Shown: piece by piece, positions 43,873 to 54,951 of the stretch
How the letters are laid out: each line of letters opens with the position of its first letter
Position numbering within the stretch: position 1 is the stretch's first letter
Assembly: GCA_002077065.1 (NCBI GenBank)
Contig: NAJO01000002.1
Coordinates: 62,001-126,000 of the forward strand
Origin: Cryoendolithus antarcticus
Lineage: Eukaryota; Ascomycota; Dothideomycetes; Cladosporiales; Cladosporiaceae
Length of the DNA stretch: 64,000 nucleotides
Reading direction: 5' to 3'
Notes under the pieces: generated by a model
Databases searched by the model: none
What the model saw: the letters and a program-made list of their open reading frames with translations, nothing else
What the model was told of the DNA's origin: nothing
Position numbers and translations under genes: made by a program

Positions 43873-44385
43873 GTTCGCAGCTGCAGTGACCTAGTGTGCT
43901 TGCGCCAGCACAGATGCCGCTACGTGAGAGGGATGAGGGATGTTCGGAATGAAATGGGAGAATAGCAACGAGTCTGCGCAAGACAATCAAGCAGCGCTAT
44001 GGACGATGAGATGGAGGTCGGATGTTGGCAGACGCGAGTACGCAAGGTCAACTCGTACTGGCTGCGGATTTTGCGGGACGTGGCAACGTCATGTCTCTGT
44101 TGACAAAGGCATAGGATGAAGGAGCGCAGGCACTTTCGGCCGTGAAGTCACGTGCGAGGAGAAAAGTCTGCGTTCGCAGAAGTGAAGTCGCATTAGCATA
44201 TCCTTCACTCGTGCCTGCCGCACGAGTCCGACTCTTCATGTGCCTTCAGCAGTGCATTGTGATGATAGATGTGCCATAGTGCTGGATCTGAAGTCGAGTC
44301 AAGGACGCGGGGCAGAGTCTTGGCATTTCTATGCTATGTTCGTCCGAATATGTGAACGAGCTCTCCGTCGGCATCTCAGGTCAGC
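43873..44385. promoter_or_regulatory. Divergent promoter region, UBP15 / PDK-type kinase
   Basis: This 513-bp gap lies between divergent starts and must hold both promoters; no motif could be assigned. A minus-strand frame at 44048-44239 is not supported. Confidence 0.4.
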
Positions 44386-45803
44386 ATGAGGGTCACAGGC
44401 TGGGCGCCTGTCGCATCGCCTGGACTGCTGATGCTTCGCGGACCCCATCGGAAGGGTAACGCGGTCGCAGCAGCTACCAGCAGATCGCCGCAATATGTCG
44501 CACCCCCTTGGCGACCTTCATCAATCCTCGATGAATGGGTGCAAAGGGAGGTCAGACCGATCAGCCTTCGACAGCTGACCTTCTTCGGCCGCACTCTGAC
44601 ACAAGATCGGCTCATTCAGGGCGCCAACTATGCTCGACTTGAGCTGCCCACTCGGATCGCTCACCGCTTGCGCAACATGCAGACGCTGCCTTACTCAGCG
44701 CTCAAGAACCGGCACATAGCTCACGTGTACGAGCTGTACTACACAGCCTTCGAACGCTTCCGCAAAGTCCCGGAGGTTCGAACCCTCGAGGACAATGACA
44801 AGTATTGTGAGGTGCTCGTCCAGTGTCTTCAGGAACACCTCAGTGTGATTCCCAGCCTGGGCATGGGCGTGCTAGAAATCCAGGACTCGGTCTCGAGTGA
44901 GGAGTGCGATCGTTTCATGACTACGCTGTTGCGGTCTCGGATCAGTCGCAGAGTGATTGCCGAGCAGCATCTGGCACTGACTGAGACATTCCACTCTGCA
45001 TGGCATTTTCCGAATGCGAAGAAGTCCGCCATGGCGCCAGAGGATGATTTCGTTGGCGAGATCTTCCTCAAGTGCAGTGCTAAGGAGATCATCGAGACAT
45101 GTGCGGCTACTGCGACCGAGCTTATGTCCAAAGCGTACGGTCCTGTGGCGATCCCAAGAGTGGCGATCAAGGGCCACCTGGACACGACGTTTCCTTACAG
45201 TAGGTCAGAGAGCATAGCCTCCTGTAAGTCACAAGCTCATTTCTTCCAGTTCCCTCGCATATTGAGTACATCATCGGCGAGCTCCTACGCAACAGCATGC
45301 AGGGCGTGATCGAGCAGCGACAGTCTTCAAGCCCCAAACCTATCGAAGTGCTCATCTGCGAAGCAGCACAGAGCGTGATCATCCGCGTCTCGGACCAAGG
45401 CGGCGGCATCGATCGTGCCATATTACCCTACCTCTGGTCCTTCGCCAAGGGCCCACGTCGCAACATGCGTCTACAGAACCTCGAGCAAGTGCCAAAGCTA
45501 GCAGGTACAATGCAAGAACTCCGCTGGGCCGACTCTACTGGACCTGATCGGAGTCACTCACCCGGATCGGGTCCAAGCAGCGGTGAGAAATCTGGGTCAT
45601 CACTCACTGCGCTGTCGAGTCGACCGCCAGATCTCAGACTTGGTATGGGTCTGCCGATGAGCAAGATCTATGCTGAGTACTGGGCTGGAAGTCTCGAGGT
45701 GCACAGTCTTGAGGGCTACGGAGTTGATGCGTTCCTGCAGATCTCGAAGCTTGGCAATCGGAACGAGGTGCTGAGTACGAGGGCCACGATGGATGCTGTG
45801 TGA
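44386..45803 (+). CDS. Mitochondrial pyruvate dehydrogenase kinase-family protein kinase
   Basis: Two exons (44386-45199 and 45250-45803) encode 455 residues. PDK/BCKDK kinases inactivate the pyruvate or branched-chain ketoacid dehydrogenase E1 subunit by Ser phosphorylation in the matrix. They carry a GHKL ATPase fold. The N-terminus is Arg/Ala/Ser-rich without acidic residues, fitting a mitochondrial presequence. The helical domain has FFGRTLTQDRLIQGANYARL and ELPTRIAHRLRNMQTLPY. The ATP site comprises the N box YIIGELLRNSMQG (spliced in), the G1 box VSDQGGGI and the G2 box GMGLPMSKIYAEYWAG. The 50-bp intron (GTAGGT..TTCCAG) splits PYIPSHIEY. A Ser-rich insert (about 380-400) lies in the ATP lid. 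Pkp1 versus Pkp2 orthology is unresolved. Confidence 0.9.
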
Positions 45804-46296
45804 TTATACTTGGGCCCGTCACACTCATCAGGTTTCTGTTTGAAAGACGGCGCGAGTCTTCGAGTCACAAAGGTGATGTATGTGAGTTCACCTCCGTCTC
45901 TCTACAAAACTCCGAACGCTCCTATGGTACTATGAGTACACACACAACAGCGGATATGTCCCGGAAGATCAACGAGAGGGCGGGTGTAGACTGAGTAGGG
46001 GTGTCTTTGTCTAAGGACCGAGGCTCTCATGCCCACAGTGCTATTGCAAATCACTGTTGCAGGTACGTGTACAGTAGCACAGGAGCGTTTCAAGTTTTGG
46101 AGAGAATCTGGAAAAATGCGATGATGGCGTGCTTGCGAGATCAACACAGCTGAGCGCGACTGCCACATTTCGCTACTGGCACTCGACTTTGATCCTCGCC
46201 ATCGACTTCACACAACATCGAACATCACCTACCTAGCGAAACGGCCATTTCCATCGCTACCGAGCATCGATAATAGACTACAAGCCATCCAACACC
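45804..46296. other. Intergenic region, 0.49 kb
   Basis: Between two plus-strand genes; presumed promoter of the 848-residue protein on the right. No gene recognised. Confidence 0.4.
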
Positions 46297-48973
46297 ATGG
46301 CTAGCCAAACGACACCAACCAAGCCCGCCAGCCACAGCCGTAGCAAGACCAGCACGCGTGTCGAAGATCTCATTAGCAAGCTCACCATCCATCTGGCTGG
46401 CGCCTGTGGACAGCGGTACGAACAGCCTCTCGACCTTTTCCACGCCGTCACTCATGCATACGACGACTACGTCCGTGCTACCCGACTTATTACAAGCTCT
46501 CAGGCGAGAGACGGCTTCGCAAGGGTGCAAGATCAAGACGTCGTCACAGTGTGGCGTTTACCGGATATGCTGGCTGCCTACGAGGTATTCTTCTAGGAAA
46601 AGACGTTCGAAATCGTCCTGGCTCGCGAAACAATTTCCATTGCCGCGGAGGCTTTTCTCGAGCAACAGGGCAATATGCATACAGGTACGCTCTCATCGTC
46701 GCTGTGTTGCGAAATTGACAGTTGCGAGCTGACATATCCAAGCTCAGGAAGGTTCACGACTTTTACGAGAGTTCGCGCACTATTTACACCATCTTGGCAC
46801 TCAGCCTGTGACTATTCCTGTTGCTAGCCTCGTCGACGGCATGCGTCAAGCCCTTCTGGATTGCGAAGAAGTGACCGAGAAACACCTCGAGTTCTTCCGT
46901 TGGCCCCGCGGTGGCTTGGATACTACCCTGGAGAACTTCATCCTGGCCCATGAGTGCTTTTTCCACCATGCCGGACGATTTCCCTCGATTGAGGTCACTT
47001 TTCACGTCGATATGGTCACGCACGCCAGGCAGGATCTACCCATTACCATCCACTTCGCGCGCAATTTGCCAGAGATCAACTTTGTGGACCTGCAAAATGT
47101 GATTACCGAAGGCAAAGCGGTCGCAATATTCCCCACACTAGATCAAGTCGCCGCCTGCGACTCATCCGGCCATCGAGCACTACATATCGAGTACGAGACC
47201 AGTCTCCCCAGCCACATCGGGTGGAGCGATGAAAGTCAGCGTCTGGAGGGGACATGGCCTGCATCTCTCGCTGGAGAATTTGGCGCCGAGCGACAGGACG
47301 GATTCGTTATGCCACTGGGCATTGCAGCTATCGTCACCAATGTCTTCCCTGGCGACATCAAGCTCGAGCGTGTGGCTCGCGCTGCGGTGCCGATTCTTGT
47401 CAAACGAAGGCCCGATATCTGTGGTGGCAACTTCAACGAGCTGGGCTCACCTACTGCACACGAGTGCTTCGATGCGTCGCCTCTGCAGAAACTGTTTGAC
47501 CGTCATCTCCTCCACGATCTGACTGAGGCTGGTCAAGCTGCGCATGGGTACAGGTTCTTCGATCAGTCACTGCCTTGCACGCCTATCAGAGTCTGGCATG
47601 CGAGGATCGAGCACCCCTACTTCAACTCCCTCATCAAGCAGGCTGCGTCAGGCTCCACTGCTACGCCGAGTCACAGTCCTCGCGCGCCTCCAAGGCGCCG
47701 TGAGCACTTTTGTTCGCCTCTAAGCAGGACGGAATTGAAGCATTTCTTACAGACCAAGGCTAATTCTAATCTCCCAGAGAGTTCACTTGATCTCAACCCT
47801 CTGACCGTGGCGAGTATCTGGGATCTCACAGCTCCTTCAGACGAGGCACGCGAGGTCAAGTGCTGGACGATTCGCGACACTACGGCGAAGCGTCCGCGTT
47901 GGGACTTTGACACTCCTGTCGACATGACGCCAGCAGAAGTCACCTCTTCTCCGAAGACACCCAAGTCGCCACAGTGGTTTCGTCAAGCGGGACGAGCGCC
48001 ACTGTTGGCTACACAGCCCAGAGCTTCGCCGAAACGAGAGACACGCACCTGGAAAGATCCGGTCCCAGTTTCAGTGTCGAAGTCACCTCGGCGCAAGATT
48101 GCCACAAGCCTGTCTTGTCATTCTGACAGTACCGCGCTCGAGATCCCGTCTTCGCCTTTGAATGGAGATATTGGACCTCCGTTCCAGGGCCAAGTGGCTG
48201 CTACACCTGGTCACAGCATGGAGCAGCCAGAGTCTGATCGCCGGCCTCGCCGCGACTCCGTTTTCGACTTCGACGCCGGTCCAGAGCTTACATCTTTGTG
48301 GGAGCGGGACTCTGTCTCCCACGATGAGCTCTTCAATATTGACTCTACGCCGCTCCCCAAGGTAGATGGTACATCAACCAAACGCCGTCGCAATGCGACT
48401 TCCAGCCACGTGCAGGACGGTGGAGACGCTTGTGAAGACGCAGAAGCCCTGCGCCTGTTCAGATTGCTGAACTGGCGCCAGGAGCCGGAGAAGCTGGACG
48501 ATCGGGATGTCGACTTGTTGCAGCAGGAGATACAGATGAATTACGAGGAATACTTCACGAAGACGCTGAGCGAGACGGGCGTGGCGAAGAGAATGGGAGA
48601 GGAGGCGTTGGGGCAGAGAGACACTGCGGTCTCGGGTGATACGGCTACTGATGAAGTCAAGGAAGCGCCAGCGGGCTCGAGACGCGACTCAGCAGCGTAC
48701 TTCGCTTGGCAGCCGCCAGACACGCCGCTATGCAGTGGATCCGAGAATAAGGACCCAAACTTGGGACTGTCGAAATCGCCGGGATTCCTCGAGCTGCTTC
48801 GCAGGGATGATGCCGTTGAGCAGACAGAACGGACTGAGCTCAAGGCGTCCACTGACAAGAAGTGCGAGAGAATTGTAGCTGAATGGGAGACAGTCTGGTC
48901 GAAGCGCTGGACGGTGAAGCTGGATGACGAGGAGGAAGTAGGTGAGAGCAATCTGATGGCTTTCGAGGGATAA
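46297..48973 (+). CDS. Large uncharacterised protein, 848 residues
   Basis: Three exons (46297-46524, 46597-46684, 46743-48973). The first frame runs unbroken into TAG at 46594, and coding resumes in the same frame directly after it (EKTFEIVLARETISIAAEAF). A 72-bp phase-0 intron GTGCAA..TTCTTCTAG ending at that TAG resolves this. Intron 2 (GTACGC..CTGACATATCCAAG) has a clear branch site and joins NMHT to AQEGSRLLREFAHYL. Residues up to about 380 look globular and helical (LISKLTIHLAGACG, YLHHLGTQPVTIP, DICGGNFNELGS). From about 390 on the chain is Ser/Pro/Thr-rich and disordered, with SPKTPKSPQWF-type proline-directed sites and a basic KRRRN. The C-terminus returns to charged helices (WETVWSKRWTVKLDDEEE). 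No family recognised; nuclear, phosphoregulated protein is a guess. Confidence 0.7.
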
Positions 48974-49268
48974 GAGGGAAGAGAGGAGGGTGGACGCGAA
49001 GGACATTCATTGAAGCGCACTAGAACGAAGTCGAATACGAGGGAGGAGGGCGGTCATTGTGCATACGGATAGATACTCAGATACCAATCATTGACGGGCT
49101 AATGACCTTCAATTGCCGCCTCATTCACTGCACTTGTCCCAAGCAACGCCAAGGCTAGACTGCCACCTCACCTCAAGCTCGACCAGCACATGTTCTCAGC
49201 ACAACACTTTCTCATGCCTTAAAACCATTCCCGTCTCAGCAGCTAGTCTGCTTACACACTTCGCCACG
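48974..49268. other. Intergenic region
   Basis: Short spacer of 295 bp with the SPC3 promoter; nothing else visible. Confidence 0.4.
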
Positions 49269-50083
49269 ATGCACTCGACATTTGTGCGCATCCAAAACGT
49301 CTTCGGACTATTCACATCAGTAGCCTTCGCTGTCGCTGCCGCCATAGCCTTCAGTGTAGTCCTCAGCCCTCAGTCGCCTAAGGCGAAGCTTGAGCTACGA
49401 AATGTTCAGGTGGTGAAAGGTCGGCCGCACTACTACAGTACGAAGAGGGAGGAGTACGCGAACGTGCGCTTCGATCTAGATGCTGGTATGTTGCTGTTAG
49501 TCCTGCGTAAGCTCTCTCACACGGCTGACACGCCTATGCAGATCTCAGCACCCTCTTCAACTGGAACACCAAGCAAATCTTCCTCTACATAACCGCCTCC
49601 TACCCCTCTCCCTCCTCTACCTCGGATACCACTACCGCGCCCGATTCCGAAGCCATAATCTGGGACGCCATCATCCCCTCGCTCTCCGCCCCGTGGCACC
49701 AAAACACCTACATCCACCCCACCTCGAAACCACCTACCTCCCAGAAGAAACGTACCGCTCTCAAATCTCTCTCCTCAGCCTTCCCAGCCGGCACCCAGCC
49801 CGGGATCGTGAGGCTAAAGGACCAGAAGCCAAAGTACCAAATTACGGATACCTGTGGCAAGATAGCGGAAGTGGGGAATGCAACATTGACGCTGAAGTGG
49901 AATGTTCAGCCTTGGGTTGGGGCGCTTGTGTGGAGTAATAAAGTGAAGGTGGGGAGGTGGGAGGGGTTGAAGGGGGGTGTGAGTAAGACGTTTGGGTTTC
50001 CGATGGTGAAGGGGACAGAAGTGAAGAAGGAGGATGTTGGGACTGCGGTGGGTGGGGAGAGGAATCGGGGAAGTCCTGCCTGA
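49269..50083 (+). CDS. SPC3: Signal peptidase complex subunit 3 (SPC22/23)
   Basis: Two exons (49269-49485 and 49542-50083) encode 252 residues. SPC3 is the essential ER-membrane subunit that supports the Sec11 protease in removing signal peptides. It has one N-terminal transmembrane helix (FGLFTSVAFAVAAAIAFSVVL, about 12-32) and a lumenal beta domain. The family pattern NVRFDLDADLSTLFNWNTKQ spans the intron (GTATGT..TATGCAG), followed by IFLYITASYPS and the late YQITDTCGKIAEVGNATLTLKWNVQP-type strand region. The Ser/Pro/Thr insert at about 100-130 and the Gly/Arg-rich C-terminus are longer than in yeast (184 residues). An RNA-independent assignment to SPC3 is confident. Confidence 0.9.
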
Positions 50084-50490
50084 GAAGCGGTGTTATGAGT
50101 ATGAGGTATGAACTTGGAACAACGCGTGCGGGTCGTGCCTTCCATTCTCAGCCTCCCACACCTTTGTCGTGTACAAGGCACCAGGACTGCTTCTGCAACG
50201 CTTAAGACTTTCTACTGAAGCCTCTTTCATACTGATCCTGTCGACCTTGCTTGTTATGCCATTTGACGCCGTGGTGACATGGTCTTCCTCCCTTCACTAA
50301 ATGTTATAGAGCATGTCACACTGAGCTTGACCAGAAGTGAATGATCCTAACACTAGCGCTAACATGAGCATAGCCCCGAGCATACACGTCTGTACGCCAC
50401 ATTTCACACGGCCTCCGACCACGAGTCCCGCTCTTCGTAGCTGCGATCTCACACCGCTCCTCTGTCCGGGCCCACGACGAGACCGCCGAG
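50084..50490. other. Intergenic region
   Basis: About 400 bp before the BTB-like gene. A short open frame at 50337-50591 overlaps exon 1 of that gene in another frame and is not supported. Confidence 0.4.
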
Positions 50491-51559
50491 ATGAAGCGCA
50501 ATGGAATACCCCCGATCATGAAGGAGTCCAGTCGCAGTTGGGCGATATACAGAGGGTATGTGGCTCTTTCACATCTCGCCCGTCGGTATAGAGACACGTA
50601 CTGACGTCCACTCAGCCCGCATGGTCTGCACACGAACAAGTCTGGTATCGCCGCAGCCTACGATCTCAACGACGAGCTCGCCGGAGAGCCGGACAAGTGG
50701 GAGAAGCAGTGAGTGCAAGCATCAGTTCTGCGTCTGGACTCTTGACTGACAATATAGGCGCCAACACAGACGAGCCACGCTCGAACGAGTGCGAGCCGAG
50801 GCCGACACGAACGGCTGGCCAAAGTGCGGCGCAAAACGGCCCTTCAATGAGCTCGTGAAAGTCGAGCAGCCGGAGTGGGACCGAACGATGTCGAGCTGCA
50901 AGATCTCCTTCTCCAGCATCGTCAGCCTAGTCGACATCGATGGTACAGAGCAGCGCATTGACGTGGGATCGATCTCGATTCCCTGCCCTGTTCTCAAGGC
51001 TGCCCTTCGGGACGATCTCCCTACGCCGGACCCAAGGACAACGTCCCATATGCGCATCCCTCGTGGAACTTGGCATATGTACCAGGAGTGGCTGTACCAA
51101 GGTACTTTGGAGCCTCTGCTCGGTACAGCCTGCTACTTCGACGATATGTGGTGCAGATGTCTGCCTATTGTCGATCTGTACTTGGCTGGCGAGTATATGC
51201 AGGACAACAAGTTCTGTAACGCAGTCATGGACTTCTATATCGCCAGACATGTCAAGGTCGGGAAAGGAAAGCCGTGCACGCGGGTCATAAGAGACATCTG
51301 GCAGGGTACTGCGCCGGACTGCATGCTGAGGAAGGTTATTGTCGCGCTTGGAGCAGGATACTATGACAGTGTGGAGCACCCGGATAAGCAGTGGGTGAAA
51401 GGGCTGCCAGCTGGGTATGCACTGGAGATGCACTTGCTGCGATGGCGAGAACCGTTCACGAAGATCACAGCGTCGAGCGCCGAGTGGCGATGTCAGTTCC
51501 AACGACATAGCCCGGGGACTCCAAGCTGCGTTAATGACTTGCTCTGTAGTCTAGCATGA
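50491..51559 (+). CDS. BTB-like uncharacterised protein (intact tandem copy)
   Basis: Three exons (50491-50555, 50616-50708, 50758-51559) encode 319 residues. The N-terminus reads MKESSRSWAIYRG, joined to PHGLHTNKSGIAAAYDLNDE and then HRRATLERVRAEAD. The core is CKISFSSIVSLVDIDG..., RIPRGTWHMYQEWLYQGTLE, DDMWCRCLPIVDLYLAGEYM and FCNAVMDFYIARH. The 'W..WLY.G.L', 'D.YLAGEYM.D..F.NAVMD' layout resembles BTB/POZ-derived proteins expanded in Dothideomycetes, where such segments follow a degenerate BTB fold. I infer a protein-interaction module; no function is known. A partly broken copy with the same exon structure lies immediately downstream. Confidence 0.75.
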
Positions 51560-52073
51560 AGGGAGCTGAACGACATGAATACATGCACATCAGATACATC
51601 AATGGAAACTCACGACGCCTGTCGCATCTACAAACGCCGAGAACACGCTAAATACTACAACCCCGAGGACCAAATATCAAGTAAAAGTTTGGAGACAGAG
51701 CTGGAATAAAGAGTAGCAGCTTTGTCACTGGGACATGGGGTGAACTTGAGAAGTATTGGGAAATATCATTACGGCGACGGCATAAACTGGGTGTTGAGCA
51801 GGTACGGTATCGCTTTCCTTCCTTCACAGGATCTCACTAGAATTTGCTGAATCAACGTTTTATAGCTGACATCTCCATGGCACTAAGCAACAATCATCGC
51901 AGTTGTCCCTGGCGCATTACTAGCAGACCTTGTCTCAATTTACAGCTGAGTCGATGAGCACTGTGAGAAGCGCCGCATCAGACGCTTTCCCGACCAACTC
52001 TAGCACGTACAACTCCGCATCATCGAGTCCAATTGCATCCGGATCATTCAACATACGATCATTCCAATATCCG
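51560..52073. other. Intergenic spacer between tandem copies
   Basis: About 510 bp, AT-richer than the genes. No coding signal; presumably the former promoter of the downstream copy. Confidence 0.4.
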
Positions 52074-53120
52074 ATGCACCCTCACCAACGCAGTAAACCA
52101 GCCATGGAGGAGAGGAGGGAATGCAGCAGCCGGTGGGCTAGGTATAGAGGGCCAGTACGCCCCCCATTGGCTTCACTCAGACCTCAAAGCATCGTTCCGC
52201 TAACTACCTGACAGACCGCACGGGCTACACACTAGAACCACAGGCAAGGTGCAAGTCCGCGAGCATGACAGCGAGAAAGGACCTAATAGATCCGATGGGC
52301 GGAAGTCAGTCGAACCCTCTGACCGGAAGTACGACTTGCAGCTGACACATTCGCAGGGAACATGCCCGCAAGACACTCGAGTGGTTGCGTGTCAAGGCCG
52401 AGATCTCCAGATATCCGTAGTGCGGTCCCAATGAGTGAGCCAGAGACTCACCGCTCGCAACAAGGTCCAATGGCGTGCCAGATTGCACTACCACGCCGAG
52501 AAGAGCGGTCTCCTTCTCCAACATCGCCACAGTCGCTGACATCGACAAGACGGCAGTCCAGTTCGCCATGGATGCCATCGATGTCCGCTTCCAACCCCTC
52601 GAAGACTCCCTCTGCGAAGCTGTTGATGCGGTGTCAGATCCTAAAGTAATGTCCCTCATGTGTATCTCCCGCGGTACCTGGCACATGTATCAGCAATGGC
52701 TCTATCAAGGCAAGCTCGAGCCCTTGCTTACAATACACTGCCACTACGACGACAAGTGGTGCAGATGCCAGCCCATCATCGATCTCTACCTAGTCGGCAG
52801 CTACATGGAAGCGGACGCTCTGTGTGGAAGGATGGTTGACCTTTACACTGCGCGGCATCATCCAGACTTGACGTATGCTCCGGCGAGAGGACCCTGCCCT
52901 GCCGCCGTGCGGCGAATCTGGGAGAGGACAAGTCAGAATTGCGTGTTGAGGAGACTTGCCCTCGGCTTTGGGATTGATTACTTCGAGAGCTCGGATGCCA
53001 GAACGCGATAGCAAAATGGGAGGTAAAGTTGCCGGCGAACTATGCTACTGAGATTCACTTGCTACGCTGGGAGAGGACAGCACCCGGCGCCAACAAGCTG
53101 CGAAAGCGGTCACGGTCTCC
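52074..53120 (+). pseudogene. Degenerate tandem copy of the BTB-like gene
   Basis: Exons align one for one with the gene at 50491. Exon 1 is 52074-52150 (..SSRWARYRG), exon 2 is 52215-52304 (PHGLHTRTTGK..) and exon 3 starts at 52356 (HARKTLEWLR..). Intron phases are conserved. Damage: the first donor is GC (GCCAGT) instead of GT; two stops, TAG after ISRYP and TGA after CGPNE, interrupt exon 3 near 52413-52436; and a frameshift at about 52990-53010 ends one frame at SSDARTR while the matching tail (KLPANYATEIHLLRW) continues in another. Between the lesions the frame is well kept (ISRGTWHMYQQWLYQGKLEP, CRCQPIIDLYLVGSYM). A 48-bp GTAGTG..ACAAG intron could skip both stops in phase, so a truncated product is not excluded. 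Confidence 0.7.
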
Positions 53121-53390
53121 TTCTCACGGACATGGATCTGACGAAGCCGGTCAGATCCGGAGGACGGGGAAGAAACACTGTAGGGGCCTTAGGGCGGAAA
53201 CCATTGAGGCGTTTGATGACATTGGGTGTCCGGTCCAGCATCTTTTCAGGAACACCATCGTTCAGTCGGTAGCACGATCGTGCTTTGGGATATCAATTAA
53301 ACAATCGCTGACTCCCGTAGCTTCACCAGCTTTGCTTACAATCATGATCCCGCCATGTCACACTCTTTCCAAGGCCGCACGGAGCTCCAC

Positions 53391-54951
53391 TTACTTCTCC
53401 CTTCTGACAACGATCTTCCGACCCCTCGCATCATAGAACCCCCAAGTCATCATCCTCACCCACAAATGATGCAATCCCATCTCCCTCCTCACTCCCTCCC
53501 TCATAACCAACTGATCCGGCCTCAGCAGTGGATCCGGACGCCTGTGCACCTCCCCGGGCTTGACCAACACCCACGGCCTCTCCCTAGTCCCCTCGCCCTT
53601 CACATACGGCTGCCCTACCCTCTCCAACCCAGCAGTGCCACACTCCCACCACGGCACGCCCATGATCTTCTGATTCTTCATTGCTTGATTCTGCCCCTCA
53701 GGCCGTTTATAGTAATGCCTCACCCACAACTTCAGCATGTCCAGCCGATCCATCACCACCCTCGGCTGTCCTGGATCGGGACTCCAACCCCTCACAACCC
53801 GCCATAGCGGCGTTAGACTCTTCTCTCCTAGCAGTGTCTCGCGCAGCTGTTTGCCCGTGAAGGCTTGCCTGGCAAAGTGATTTGGGAAACGGAGTTGATC
53901 TGGATGATTGGCGGGCATGGTGCCGCCGATTGGGTCGGTCAGGTGCATGTCGAGTTTTATGAAGAAGTGGGTTAGCAGACGGAGGTGGGGCGCGGGGAAG
54001 TAGGTGGGGGAGCGTATAAGGGCTATGCGATGGGCGTTTAGGGGGAGGTCGAGGAGGAACCAGGTGCGCTTGATGATACGTCAGTGACCATCGAGAGGAG
54101 GGGGGGTCCGGACAGCTTACCTTGAGTGACACCGAAGTGCTATAAGGACATCTCAGTCCTTTCTGCGCGAGCGTGATGACGATATCCCTGCACATTCCTT
54201 CGCGGTAGATCACCATCTGCAACCACCTCAAACTCGGCACGTCCCTCAAATCCTCATGCTGATATCTCACCCTCCCCTCCTTACCTAGCAACCTACTTTT
54301 CTGCCTCTGCCTCGGATCCTTCACGCATAACTTCTGATACGTCCTCCAAGGGAAAATCCGATCCGCATTCGGCGCCCAGGTGCGCATGATAGCGAGGATG
54401 AAGGCGGTATGGTGGCAGTTGAAAGTGTGGTGGAAGGGTTTGTGCATGGCGTAGAGATTGATGAGAGCAGGGATGTTGAGGTAGCTGGTAAGGAGCAGGA
54501 GGAGGTCGTTGTGCTGGCAGAGGGCATCGAGGAGGTTGGAGATGATGGCTTTGGGCGGTGAAATTGGCTTGCAGGGTTTTGCGAACAGAGCATCCATTGG
54601 AACTGTGTAGGCGATTGGGATGTCGAAGCCGAGACCGGCGAGGGCGCCGGTGAGCTGAGAAGACTTCTGCTGCGGTGTAGCGATGCTGAAATGATTCAGA
54701 GTCGAAGTTAAGGAGTTGATAGGAGTAATAACAGGAATCGATGTGCCATCGCTGGCTCTGAGGCGCTTTTCCGCATGTTGCGAGGCGTCCTGATCCTTGC
54801 GCATAGGCAGTGGCTCAAATTGTCCAGTATTGAACTTCTCTGGCGACGCCTTCTGGCGGCGCTTACGCAGGCTGCCCCATTGCGGTTCATCGTCTGAGTG
54901 GTCTTGCGTTTGTGCGGGGATCTTGGGCGTATCGGAACTAGTACCTCCCAT
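53391..54951 (-). CDS. Uncharacterised protein, about 502 residues, upstream frame open further
   Basis: Two exons (from about 54951 to 54121, then 54068-53391), with a 52-bp intron GTAAGC..CATCAAG joining STSVSLK to RTWFLLDLPLNAHR. A disordered N-terminus carries RKRRQKASPEKF. Next comes a helical segment (IISNLLDALCQHNDLLLLLT, LNIPALINLYAMHKPFHHTF) that looks like an F-box-type region, then the block WLQMVIYREGMCRDIVITLA. The C-terminal half contains MDRLDMLKLWVRHYYKRPEG and WVRMMTWGFYDARGRKI. I take the start as ATG 54951, which overlaps the end of the neighbouring gene by 14 bases. The same frame stays open to beyond 55600, so a longer N-terminus is possible. No family is named with confidence; an F-box-like adaptor is a guess. 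Confidence 0.65.

Noticed and set aside
44770..44800. tRNA B-box-like GGTTCGAACCC
   Set aside because: It lies inside the PDK coding exon (VPEVRTLED) and no cloverleaf can be formed around it.
46594..46596. Stop-codon readthrough or recoding at TAG in the 848-residue gene
   Set aside because: An in-phase intron ending in a pyrimidine-rich TTCTTCTAG explains the stop more simply; there is no recoding signal.
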